From NCBI GenBank assembly GCA_026706325.1, contig JAPOYZ010000549.1, forward strand, positions 1 to 15,218: DNA of 15,218 bases, read 5' to 3'. A model generated the notes under the pieces. The model searched no databases. It was not told the origin of the DNA and worked only from the letters and a program-made list of their open reading frames with translations. The stretch is from Candidatus Aminicenantota bacterium. GTDB lineage: Bacteria; Acidobacteriota; UBA6911; RPQK01; JAJDTT01. Shown piece by piece: positions 1-6,945 of the stretch. A program made the position numbers and the translations under genes. How positions within the stretch are numbered: position 1 is the first letter of the stretch; every line of letters begins with the position of its first letter.

Positions 1-869
1 AGTTGGTTCCGGCAGCCCGGCCTGAGATCGTGAAGGAAACGAGCACCAGTGCCCTGGTCAGGGGCAATTGGACCTTTGGACAGGTGGTGGCGAAATTTGC
101 TATGGAGAAAGCCATCGCCAAAGCGGCAAAGCACGACGTGTCCGTCGTCGGTCTGGTGGAAAGCCACCATATCGGCCGTCTGGGGGAGTACGCGGAAGCG
201 GCAGCCGCCGAAGGAATGATTGCGATGGTTTGGGGGGGCGGGTTCGGCCAAAAAAGGCCAAGAGTGGTGCCTCACGGAGGCCGCGGCGCCGTACTGGGAA
301 CCAACCCTTTGGCCATGGGTCTTCCCGCGGGGAGGGAGCCCCGAATGCTGTTCGATTTCGCCACTGCCGCCTCGTCAGGAGTCAAAATCGTCAACGCCCA
401 GCGGACCGGGCAAGAAGTCCCCGACGGTTGGATCGTCGATAAAGAGGGGAATCCCACCAACAACGTGGGTGATCTGTTGGAAGGAGGGGGGCAAATACCC
501 TTTGGGGAGCACAAGGGATACGCGCTGGCGGTGACGGCGGAATGGCTGGGCCGGGTCTTCACTGGATCCGCCCAATTTGCCCAGGACAATCGCGGGGGCC
601 TCTATTTCAGTCATTCCGGCGCGGCCATGATGGTCTTCAAGGCCGACCTGTTTCAGCCGTTTGCCGACTATGCGAAAAGGGCCGACCGGCTCCGCGAACG
701 GATCCAAGCTGTCCCTCCGGCCGCGGGCGTCGAGGAAGTTCTGATCCCCGGCGATCCCGAACTCCAGGCCAGGGTCCTCCGGCTGCGAGAGGGAATTCCG
801 ATCCCGGATACGCTCTGGAGCGAGTTGGTTGATCTGGCAGCCTCGCTCGGTGTTTCGATCCGTGAGTAG
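1..869 (+). CDS. Ldh_2-family malate/L-lactate dehydrogenase (5' partial)
   Basis: The frame is open to the left edge, so the N-terminus lies outside the window. The 288 visible residues compare with roughly 330-360 in the family, so about 50-70 residues are missing. Family-typical blocks are seen: ESHHIGRLGEYAE (residues 53-65 of the visible part), matching the SxHxG block with the catalytic histidine; GTNPLAMGLP (99-108), matching the GTNP nucleotide-binding block; and EHKGYALA (169-176), matching the HKGY block. These enzymes reduce or oxidise 2-hydroxy/2-keto acids (malate, lactate, ureidoglycolate and relatives) with NAD(P) in the cytoplasm. The exact substrate cannot be told. The TTG at position 3 is not a credible start. 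The gene is convergent with the abiE operon. Confident of family, not of substrate. Confidence 0.88.
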   Translation, partial: LVPAARPEIVKETSTSALVRGNWTFGQVVAKFAMEKAIAKAAKHDVSVVGLVESHHIGRLGEYAEAAAAEGMIAMVWGGGFGQKRPRVVPHGGRGAVLGTNPLAMGLPAGREPRMLFDFATAASSGVKIVNAQRTGQEVPDGWIVDKEGNPTNNVGDLLEGGGQIPFGEHKGYALAVTAEWLGRVFTGSAQFAQDNRGGLYFSHSGAAMMVFKADLFQPFADYAKRADRLRERIQAVPPAAGVEEVLIPGDPELQARVLRLREGIPIPDTLWSELVDLAASLGVSIRE

Positions 870-929
870 GGCCAGATGGGCCCGTCCTTCGACCCTCCTT
901 CTCCTTTCAATGTCCCACACTTCATCACC

Positions 930-959
930 GGACCACGACGTTTTTCTGGTCGTCAGTCC
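930..959. other. imperfect hairpin between convergent genes
   Basis: Between the dehydrogenase stop (869) and the abiEii stop (978) an imperfect inverted repeat pairs GGAC at 930-933 with GTCC at 956-959, and ACGAC with GTCGT inside it. It sits where a bidirectional terminator would be expected, but neither strand has a clear T-run directly after the stem. A terminator role is only a possibility. Confidence 0.25.
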
Positions 960-977
960 TTCATTGTCGACGCTTTT

Positions 978-2009
978 TCATGGGTCGGCTGCCCGGGCAG
1001 CGTTGGCCCTCTCCTCGATCAGGGTGCACCGCTGCATGAGCCTGCCGAACGGCTCGTCCTCGTCGAGCAACATCCCGATGGCGAGCATGCTGGCGTAGTC
1101 TTTGGCAAGTGCCTCCTGAGCGGCGCCAGAGGGAACGAGCCTGAGATTGCCCGAGACGGCGGCCTCGTAGTCGATCCTGCGGCCGGCGGAATCGTTCTCG
1201 CGGAAGAACATCGCCTTGTGCCGCGCAACCGACAGGGCAAGTTCACGATCCACCAGAGCCCGTCCCGCGATTCCGGTGTTGTCAAGGCGGGCGAGGTCGT
1301 GCCAGTGCCTCGACCAGCGCTCACCCCGGACACGACCCTGAAGGCAGTAGACGTGCATCAAGGTCGCCTTCTCCCAGAACGTGCGCTCGGGCAGCATGAC
1401 GGCTGGCCGAGCTTCCGGAAACGCGACGTCGGTAAGCCCCGCCGCTGCATCGCACACGACCGTATGGACGGCGTGTGGCTCGCCCGTCGAGCGCGCCCCA
1501 AAGTCCACTTGCACCTCCGGCCGCACGATGCCGCGTACCTCAAACAGCGGCTTGTACCGAATATAGAGTCGCTCGGCGTTCTCCCGTATCCGCGCCACGA
1601 ACCCGGCGCGGGCGAGTTCTTCCTCGACCAGCGGTCCAGCCCGATCACGGACCCAGTCGGCGAGACGGGGACGGATCGTCCGGGTCCAGCGCCTCTCCTG
1701 ACTGCGCGTCGGCGGCAGCGCTTCGTCGCCGACGCGGGCGACCAAATCCGGGGCAAACTCGCGGATGTCGTACGTGATGTCGATGTCTTCAGAGAACCGC
1801 CGAATCGCCCCCCATGCCTTGGTCAGCGATGTGCCGCCCTTGAACACCAGATGCCGTCCGAACGGAGCTTCGAACAGGACATTCAGGGTCGCAACAACCC
1901 AGATATCCTTCTCGAGCAGGAAGGCCGGGTGCGGGCTTTCGGCTTGGGCCTTGCGCAGGGCGAGGCGGCGCTCTTCGACCGAGAGATGCTGAAACTGTGT
2001 CTCACCCAT
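978..2009 (-). CDS. abiEii: AbiEii/AbiGii-family nucleotidyltransferase toxin
   Basis: This 343-residue protein is the toxin of an AbiE-type (type IV) toxin-antitoxin pair, a family linked to abortive phage infection. Family members are DNA-polymerase-beta-like nucleotidyltransferases, and relatives such as MenT transfer nucleotides to tRNA. Diagnostic motifs are present: KGGTSL (57-62), the NTP-binding GGTS turn; SEDIDI (73-78), with metal-binding D75 and D77; and a downstream acidic strand PEVQVDF (164-170). The family blocks ERTFWEKATLMHV (208-220) and SRHWHDLARL (233-242) also match COG2253. Length and motifs look intact, so it is probably functional. The ATG overlaps the end of the upstream antitoxin gene by 8 nt, suggesting translational coupling. 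The target and phage specificity are not visible. Confidence 0.93.
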   Translation of the reverse strand: MGETQFQHLSVEERRLALRKAQAESPHPAFLLEKDIWVVATLNVLFEAPFGRHLVFKGGTSLTKAWGAIRRFSEDIDITYDIREFAPDLVARVGDEALPPTRSQERRWTRTIRPRLADWVRDRAGPLVEEELARAGFVARIRENAERLYIRYKPLFEVRGIVRPEVQVDFGARSTGEPHAVHTVVCDAAAGLTDVAFPEARPAVMLPERTFWEKATLMHVYCLQGRVRGERWSRHWHDLARLDNTGIAGRALVDRELALSVARHKAMFFRENDSAGRRIDYEAAVSGNLRLVPSGAAQEALAKDYASMLAIGMLLDEDEPFGRLMQRCTLIEERANAARAADP

Positions 2010-2598
2010 GCGCGAGACGTGTGCTCAGCGGCTCCGCCATCCACCGGGGCATGACGGCTCGCGCGGCTGCAAGCTCGTCGAGATCTTCCTGAGTAAGCCT
2101 GGGCAGGACAACGTCGAGGCCATCTTCGACCTCATGCGGGCCAAGCCATGCCAAGGCGCGGATGACCACTCCCGCCATCCGACGTGGGGCCGCCAGCTGC
2201 CAGCGCGGCGCGTGCCGTAGCTCCACGGGGTGCTTGCCGAAGAGCAATCGTCGACTGCGGCCGGAAGTAAGATAGACCGAGCGGACCGAATTCTGGGTCG
2301 TCAGGCCAAGCCAGTTGGCCGCGCCGCCTCCATTCGGAACGATGGTCTCACCCCAGAGTTCCGAAAGCGACTGGAGCGACTTGTCGACGCTCGGTGCACA
2401 GCGCCCGAAGCGGGTCTCGATCGGGCGCATGTAGACGCCTTGGCAGATCCGCAAGAGTCGCCCGGAGCGAGCCAAGCGCGACAGCGCCTGATTCACCGCC
2501 CCGCGCGTGCCGAGATGAAGCAGGTTGCCCGGGCAGATCGGCGTGGCCTCGGGCGAGGCATCGGCGTACTCCATGATCCGCTCGGCCACACTCTTCAT
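2002..2598 (-). CDS. AbiEi-type antitoxin / DUF6088-like winged-helix protein
   Basis: This 198-residue protein is the antitoxin partner of the adjacent AbiEii toxin. In this family the N-terminal winged helix-turn-helix binds the operon promoter and the C-terminal part neutralises the toxin. Residues 25-60 (GTRGAVNQALSRL, then RICQGVYMRP) fit the winged-helix and wing-strand pattern of AbiEi/DUF6088 proteins. An upstream in-frame TTG at 2631 exists, but the ATG at 2598 is chosen. It has an AAAGG ribosome-binding site 4 nt upstream, and the product begins MKSVAERIM, a typical start for this family. It is the first gene of the two-gene operon. AbiE antitoxins normally act without stable contact with the toxin; that is family knowledge, not visible here. 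Confidence 0.85.
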   Translation of the reverse strand: MKSVAERIMEYADASPEATPICPGNLLHLGTRGAVNQALSRLARSGRLLRICQGVYMRPIETRFGRCAPSVDKSLQSLSELWGETIVPNGGGAANWLGLTTQNSVRSVYLTSGRSRRLLFGKHPVELRHAPRWQLAAPRRMAGVVIRALAWLGPHEVEDGLDVVLPRLTQEDLDELAAARAVMPRWMAEPLSTRLAHG

Positions 2599-2629
2599 GG
2601 CACCTTTCTCTGTCACAAATCCACTTACC

Positions 2630-2668
2630 AATATAACAGAACACTCTGGTGCTCACGCCGTGGTGTTC
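2630..2668 (-). promoter_or_regulatory. putative abiE promoter with overlapping operator
   Basis: On the minus strand an extended -10 box TGTTATATT (2638-2630) lies 31 nt before the abiEi ATG, giving a short leader with a ribosome-binding site. Immediately upstream, 6-bp arms GAACAC (2639-2644) and GTGTTC (2663-2668) form an inverted repeat with an 18-bp spacer, and a second dyad CACG-C-CGTG lies inside it (2654-2662). The repeat covers the -35 zone. Known AbiEi proteins repress their own promoter by binding inverted repeats, so an autoregulatory operator is plausible. Six-base arms can also arise by chance. Confidence 0.45.
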
Positions 2669-2732
2669 GGAGCAATCGGAATCAAGGTAACCAAGCCGGT
2701 GGTGTGCCGCCACGCCGGAGTCCGCGCAACCG

Positions 2733-2753
2733 GGGGATGAGGGCACCATCCCC
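2733..2753. other. short perfect hairpin in the abiE/transporter gap
   Basis: GGGGATG (2733-2739) pairs perfectly with CATCCCC (2747-2753) across a 7-nt loop. It lies in the 265-nt gap between the transporter stop and the abiEi start. It has no adjacent T-run, so a rho-independent terminator for the transporter is not well supported. The rest of this gap shows no recognisable gene. Confidence 0.3.
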
Positions 2754-2863
2754 GCGTGGTCTACAACATTCTGGAGACCCAGACGGTTGGCCGACGACGC
2801 GGATTTTTTCCACTGCCGGATGTAGGGACGGTCAAATGCCGTGACGACTCTTGCCACGGGCTC

Positions 2864-4174
2864 TCAGCGATTCCCGGAATGCCGACAGTCCCGGGCGATT
2901 TTCTCCAGGCTCTTGCCCTTGGTCTCGGGCACGAATTTCCAACCGAAGACAAAAGCCAGGGCGCAAGTCAAAGTGAAGATCCAGAACACTGCCGCTGGAG
3001 AGCCGAAGCGCTCCTCCGACAACTCCAGGAGAACCGGAAAGGCGTGAACACCCGAATAGTTGGCTATCCATAGGCACATGGTCGCAATGCTGACTGCCCG
3101 GGCCCGCACTCGCGTGGGCAGGACCTCCGACATCATGACCCAGGCCAACGGGCCGAGACCGATGACGTGAGGCCAGGCGCACATCAACACCGCCCCAACC
3201 ACGACAAACCCGGTGAGGTTGAAGTGAAAGATCGCGCCGAGCAGCGTGACGCCGAAAACCATCCCCAACGATGTCACCAGCCAGATCGGCCGGCGGCCGA
3301 CGCGATCCACAAGCGACATGGAGACGAGAGTCAACCCGATATTGATTCCGTTGACCATGGCGTATTGGAAGATGGCGTCGCTGGCATCTGCAAATCCAGC
3401 TTTCAGAAGCAGGATCGGAAGGTAGGAAGCGACGACGCTCCAACCGGTCCATTGACTGAAGACGGCCAGCAGCACGGCTACGGCAAAGGCGGTTCGGATT
3501 CCGGGCTTCAGCAATTCGGAAAAGGCGCCCGTCTCCTCGGCCAGCGATTCCCGAATCTCCTGGAGTAGCCCCTCCGCTTTTTCCCGCCCGTTGATTCGAG
3601 CCAGGACTCTTCGAGCTTCCTGGTAGCGGTTTTGCTGCGCCAGCCATCTCGGTGTCCGTGGTATCAGGGTCAACAGGACTCCAAAGACCAGGATGGGAAC
3701 CAGCTCGGAAGCGAACATCCAGCGCCAAGCCTCGAAGAAGGCAAGGTAGTAGGCCACCAGAGTGGCGGAAAAGGCCCCGACCACAATGGCCAGTTGGTAC
3801 ATCATCACCAGTCGGCCCCGGAGGCGCGCGGGAGCGATCTCAGCCAGGTACATGGGCGAGGCGACGCTGACGAGGCCGCACCCGATTCCGCCGATGACGC
3901 GGAAAAAATTGAATTGATCGATGGTCTCAGGCAACGCCGTGCCTATGGCGCTGATCCCGAACAGGAGATTCGCGGCGATCAGTGTCCGCTTGCGGCCCAG
4001 CAGGTCACAGAGCCGCATTCCCGCTATCGGTCCGGCAATACAACCAATGACGGCGCTGGCCGTGGTAAATCCCAGTCCCGCAGCGCTGAGGCCAAATTCC
4101 TCTTTGAGGAATATGACCGCCCCCGAGATCATCACCAGGTCATAGCCGAACAGGAAGCCGCCCAGGGCCGCCAC
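2864..4174 (-). CDS. MFS transporter, sugar porter family
   Basis: This inner-membrane major facilitator resembles the sugar porter family, which moves sugars or polyols, usually with protons. Signature blocks are: GGFLFGYD (5-12) in helix 1; DLLGRKR (57-63) in loop 2-3; PRTPRWL (172-178), matching the PESPRWL motif; DRVGRRP (290-296); and PETKGKSLE (416-424), the terminal family signature. Twelve hydrophobic segments are consistent with the 436 residues. The usual QQxTG block in helix 7 reads QWTGW, so the substrate may not be a common hexose. The GTG at 4174 would cut off the start of helix 1. The open frame continues upstream as ILYVVFVSF to an ATT at 4201 that has a good ribosome-binding site, so the true protein is probably about 445 residues. 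The gene directly follows the amidohydrolase and is likely co-transcribed with it. Confidence 0.9.
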   Translation of the reverse strand: MAALGGFLFGYDLVMISGAVIFLKEEFGLSAAGLGFTTASAVIGCIAGPIAGMRLCDLLGRKRTLIAANLLFGISAIGTALPETIDQFNFFRVIGGIGCGLVSVASPMYLAEIAPARLRGRLVMMYQLAIVVGAFSATLVAYYLAFFEAWRWMFASELVPILVFGVLLTLIPRTPRWLAQQNRYQEARRVLARINGREKAEGLLQEIRESLAEETGAFSELLKPGIRTAFAVAVLLAVFSQWTGWSVVASYLPILLLKAGFADASDAIFQYAMVNGINIGLTLVSMSLVDRVGRRPIWLVTSLGMVFGVTLLGAIFHFNLTGFVVVGAVLMCAWPHVIGLGPLAWVMMSEVLPTRVRARAVSIATMCLWIANYSGVHAFPVLLELSEERFGSPAAVFWIFTLTCALAFVFGWKFVPETKGKSLEKIARDCRHSGNR

Positions 4175-4198
4175 AAACGAAACGAATACGACGTAGAG

Positions 4199-4215
4199 AA
4201 TTCTATTGTCCTCTC
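4199..4215 (-). promoter_or_regulatory. ribosome-binding site and candidate ATT start of the transporter
   Basis: On the minus strand GAGAGGA (4215-4209) is a strong Shine-Dalgarno match overlapping the amidohydrolase stop codon. Seven nt later comes ATT (4201-4199), in frame with the transporter. There is no ATG, GTG or TTG between the stop and the GTG at 4174, and that GTG has no ribosome-binding site. Starting at ATT restores a full first transmembrane helix. ATT is a rare but real bacterial start codon, known from infC. Confidence 0.45.
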
Positions 4216-5491
4216 ACAAACCGAGGATGCGGGCGGCCGTCCCGCCCATGATTCGGGACAGGTCCCCAGGACCCAGGAACCGGCAGTATTTCTCGATCCA
4301 GTCCCGGGACTGCCGGTAGGTGCAGAAGCGGTTCTGGAAGGGCATGTCGGTGCCCCAGAGCAACTGGCCGGAACCGACGTGTTCCACCATCGCCTCCAGG
4401 GTGGGCCACACTTCCCGGTAGGGGTAGTCGAAGAGATCGCCGAGCCGCACCGGAAAGCTCACCTCCAGATTGCATTTCGGATTCCGGAAGGGTTGCCAGA
4501 TGTCCTGTGGCAGGCGGACCCCGTCCCCGTCCAGAAACACCCGCCACGGAAAGCCGTGGGTGAGACTGCAGACCGTGTCCGGGTAGCGTTCCATCCAGCG
4601 CATCAGGATCCCCAATTCGTTGAGATACCCGCGGCGTTGGTCCTCCAGGGACACGGCGCCCGGTCCCGTGCCCAGGGTGAAGAAGACCGGAACCTTCCAG
4701 GAGGTGGCCGCCTCCCAGAATGGACGATAGGGGCCGTCGTCCCAGGGGGCGCTGCTGCCCAGGTAGCCCAGAGGGGGAATGAACTTGATGGCGTAAAGGC
4801 CGAGCTTATTGATGGCCGTGTCCAGTTCCCGGATGACGGCGTCGGTCTCCGATGGAATCCGCCATTCGTCCACCGGGGCCATGGAGCGCAGGCGGTCCGG
4901 ATACCGGCGCACGCTGTCCGCCAGGTAGCGGCTGTCGCGGATCAACATGGGGTCGGTGTGCAGGAGCGTCACGTCCACGCCGGCATAGTCCATCTCGGCG
5001 ATGAGGCTGTGGGGAGTGAACTCCAGGTTTCTCAGGTTGGGAGGGTAAAATTGCTTGGTGTAGTCCTCTCCGTCGACGGTCCAGACCACCCGGCCGCGCT
5101 TGCGATCCACTCGAAAGTTCACGTCGGGCAGATCGGACAGATTCTTGAATCCCGTCGGCGCCAGGGGCTTGGACGAGGCCGGCGCCCGGTCCCGAACTCT
5201 CCAGGCGGGTTGATGGTGTCCCGCGTGAGCCGCCTGAATCCAGGCCAGATGCTCTTGGGGACTGGCGTGCCCCGCCGGCTCGTCCCCGGGCGGAAACACG
5301 TAGGCGTGCGAGTCTACGATCATGGTCCTTCTCTTTCTCGCCGGGTTGTCGCCACCGGAGGGGCCGGACCCGGGTTGTTGGATCGACGTATTGGAGGAGT
5401 CACTGAGACAGGATCCGGCCAGCAGACTTGCCGCCAAACTGGCCGCCCCCTTGATGAAATCCCGTCTCCTGGGCGTTGTCTTCATCTCCAT
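4214..5491 (-). CDS. Tat-exported amidohydrolase-family (Amidohydro_2-like) protein
   Basis: This 425-residue protein has a twin-arginine signal, RRDFIK (9-14), a hydrophobic stretch AASLAASLLAG and a cysteine at 28. It is therefore probably exported by Tat and possibly lipid-anchored, though the lipobox is weak. The TIM-barrel amidohydrolase pattern starts at IVDSHAYVFPP (58-68) and includes THGFP (311-315, H312) and WGTDMPF (379-385, D382). The usual first-strand HxH is HxY here (H62, Y64), and the strand-5 histidine appears replaced (FTLGTG, 271-276), so the metal site is altered. The ATG at 5491 is chosen because the Tat signal starts there; the longer upstream open frame is antisense to another gene. 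An ATG at 5485 is also possible. The transporter gene follows in the same frame after the stop. Substrate unknown. Confidence 0.85.
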   Translation of the reverse strand: MEMKTTPRRRDFIKGAASLAASLLAGSCLSDSSNTSIQQPGSGPSGGDNPARKRRTMIVDSHAYVFPPGDEPAGHASPQEHLAWIQAAHAGHHQPAWRVRDRAPASSKPLAPTGFKNLSDLPDVNFRVDRKRGRVVWTVDGEDYTKQFYPPNLRNLEFTPHSLIAEMDYAGVDVTLLHTDPMLIRDSRYLADSVRRYPDRLRSMAPVDEWRIPSETDAVIRELDTAINKLGLYAIKFIPPLGYLGSSAPWDDGPYRPFWEAATSWKVPVFFTLGTGPGAVSLEDQRRGYLNELGILMRWMERYPDTVCSLTHGFPWRVFLDGDGVRLPQDIWQPFRNPKCNLEVSFPVRLGDLFDYPYREVWPTLEAMVEHVGSGQLLWGTDMPFQNRFCTYRQSRDWIEKYCRFLGPGDLSRIMGGTAARILGL

Positions 5492-5698
5492 GCCGGACTC
5501 TGGATCATATCCAACTTTAAGGCAATTGCGGCATAGGGACGTCTTGCCGATCAAGAACGACGCCGATCCTTGTCCCCAAGCCGCTATCCGTGACGGCCAT
5601 CCGCCGGCTCCGGCACTGGATCGCGATCCTGGCAAGTGCCACAATTTGCCCAAGCTGGCCTGCCCTACGACCGCCGGACCGTGCGGGCTGACGTGAAG

Positions 5699-6169
5699 AT
5701 GGTGATCAGATCTCCCCTCCCGTTCATCCTGGCCGCAATTCTCGCGGCCGCGCAGCCGGCGCCGGCGGCCGGACATCCGCTCGACCCGCTGAGCTATCGG
5801 GAATTCTGGCGGGTCCTGGAGCTCCTGCGGGATGCCGGGCACATGGACAGGAAGACTCGATTCTCCCAGTTGACGCTGCAGGAGCCACCGAAACGCGAGG
5901 TGCTGGCCTGGCGTCCCGGCGCCGGGATGCCTCGCAAGGCCTACGCCGTGGTGCGGCGCGGCGAGAAAGCATTCGAGGCGGTCGTCGATCTGACTGCGGA
6001 CCGGATCGCGTCCTGGTCGCCGCTGAAGGAGGTCCACCCGAACTGGATTGAGGATGACTTCAAGGCCATGGTCGACAAAGTGCTGGAACATCCGGACTTC
6101 GTTCCCTACATGGGGAACCGGAGGCCGACGCCTACGGCCGATTCGTGGATCGCAACATCGTGGCGGTGA
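5699..6169 (+). pseudogene. copper amine oxidase, N-terminal fragment
   Basis: The product starts with a signal peptide (MVIRSPLPFILAAILAAA) and then reads like the N2/N3 domains of a copper amine oxidase: HPLDPLSYREF, the TLQEPPKREVLAW strand, and AFEAVVDLTADRIASW. Similarity ends near residue 137 (HPDFVPYMGN, about position 6113); the last codons to the stop at 6169 are out-of-frame sequence of the C-terminal fragment. Copper amine oxidases oxidise primary amines to aldehydes with hydrogen peroxide release, and are usually about 620-680 residues. The whole central region, including the tyrosine that becomes topaquinone, is absent. The gene is divergent from the amidohydrolase. GTG codons at 5636 and 5693 are alternative in-frame starts. 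This is a remnant rather than a working gene, unless the gap is an assembly error. Confidence 0.75.
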
Positions 6170-6762
6170 ATCACGACCACTACTTCAGCTATCGACTCGA
6201 CCTGGACATCGACGGCGCTACGAACCGCTTCGTCGCCGACCGCCTGGTGACGCGGCGGCTGCCCGAAGGTCATCCCCGCCGGAGCCTGTGGGTCCGGGAG
6301 GAGCACGTTCCGGACAGCGAGCACGACGCGAAACTGGACATCAACCTCGAACGGCCCGCACTGTGGCGCGTTCTCAGCAACGGCCGGCGGAACTCCTCCG
6401 GGTACCCGACCAGCTTCCAGGTGGTTCCCGGCAGGAACTCCAACACTCTTCTGTCGGAAGACGACTACCCGCGGCGGCGCGCCGGCTTCATCGACCACCA
6501 CCTCTGGATCACGCCGCAACGGGACGAGGAGCGTCATGCCGCCGGCGATCACCCCACCCTGAGCGAGCCCGGCCAGGGGTTGCCGGCGTGGACGGCATCC
6601 GACCGGCCCATCCGTGACACCGACATCGTCGTCTGGCACACCATCGGCATGCATCATCTGCCGCGCTCCGAGGACTGGCCTGTCATGCCCACGGTGTGGT
6701 ACGGCTTCGAGCTTGGGCCGTTCGACTTCTTCGACCGCAACCCTGCGCTCGATCTCCCCTGA
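6115..6762 (+). pseudogene. copper amine oxidase, C-terminal fragment
   Basis: In a different frame from the N-terminal fragment, the sequence from about 6115 reads EADAYGRFVDRNIVAVNHDHYF, followed by SYRLDLDIDG, and ends with HHLPRSEDWPVMP. These are the copper-binding HxH strand and the third copper histidine block of copper amine oxidases. The natural stop follows NPALDLP at 6760-6762. About 213 residues remain of a catalytic domain that should be about 400 residues. The copper ligands survive while the substrate channel, catalytic aspartate and cofactor tyrosine are gone. An ATG at 6145 could start a 205-residue product, but it has no clear ribosome-binding site and would begin inside a beta-strand. 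The most likely history is an internal deletion of about 0.8-0.9 kb that also shifted the frame. Confidence 0.75.
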
Positions 6763-6945
6763 CTTCACAAACTCCGGTTCGAATCGACAACGCAAGCAAA
6801 GGAGCACCCCGCGAACCGCAGGTCTATTCTTGGCGGTATTCCCGATTCCTTCTGGACGAGTGCGTTGTGCTCCTCCACAATGAATCTTTCTCCAATTTTC
6901 TTTGGTTCCGAATGCCTCGCGGCATGATCCGGCGGAGTATCTGCC

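Noticed and set aside
876..2054. 392-residue plus-strand open frame
   Set aside because: Antisense to abiEii, which has clear family motifs; the product shows no recognisable domain and is typical of GC-rich shadow frames.
2348..2857. 169-residue minus-strand frame extending upstream of abiEi
   Set aside because: It overlaps abiEi in another frame, shows no recognisable domain, and no transposase or other gene remnant could be recognised in the 2632-2863 part.
3632..5536. 634-residue plus-strand open frame
   Set aside because: Antisense to the transporter and amidohydrolase, both well supported; the composition (rich in H, Q, G, R, P) is that of a shadow frame.
4214..6091. longer 625-residue version of the amidohydrolase
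   Set aside because: The first 200 residues are antisense to the amine oxidase fragment and place the Tat signal in the middle of the protein; the start at 5491 puts it at the N-terminus.
6776..6785. GGTTCGAATC, like a tRNA T-loop, after the amine oxidase remnant
   Set aside because: No matching T-stem, anticodon arm or acceptor stem could be drawn around it; it is a palindromic 10-mer by chance.
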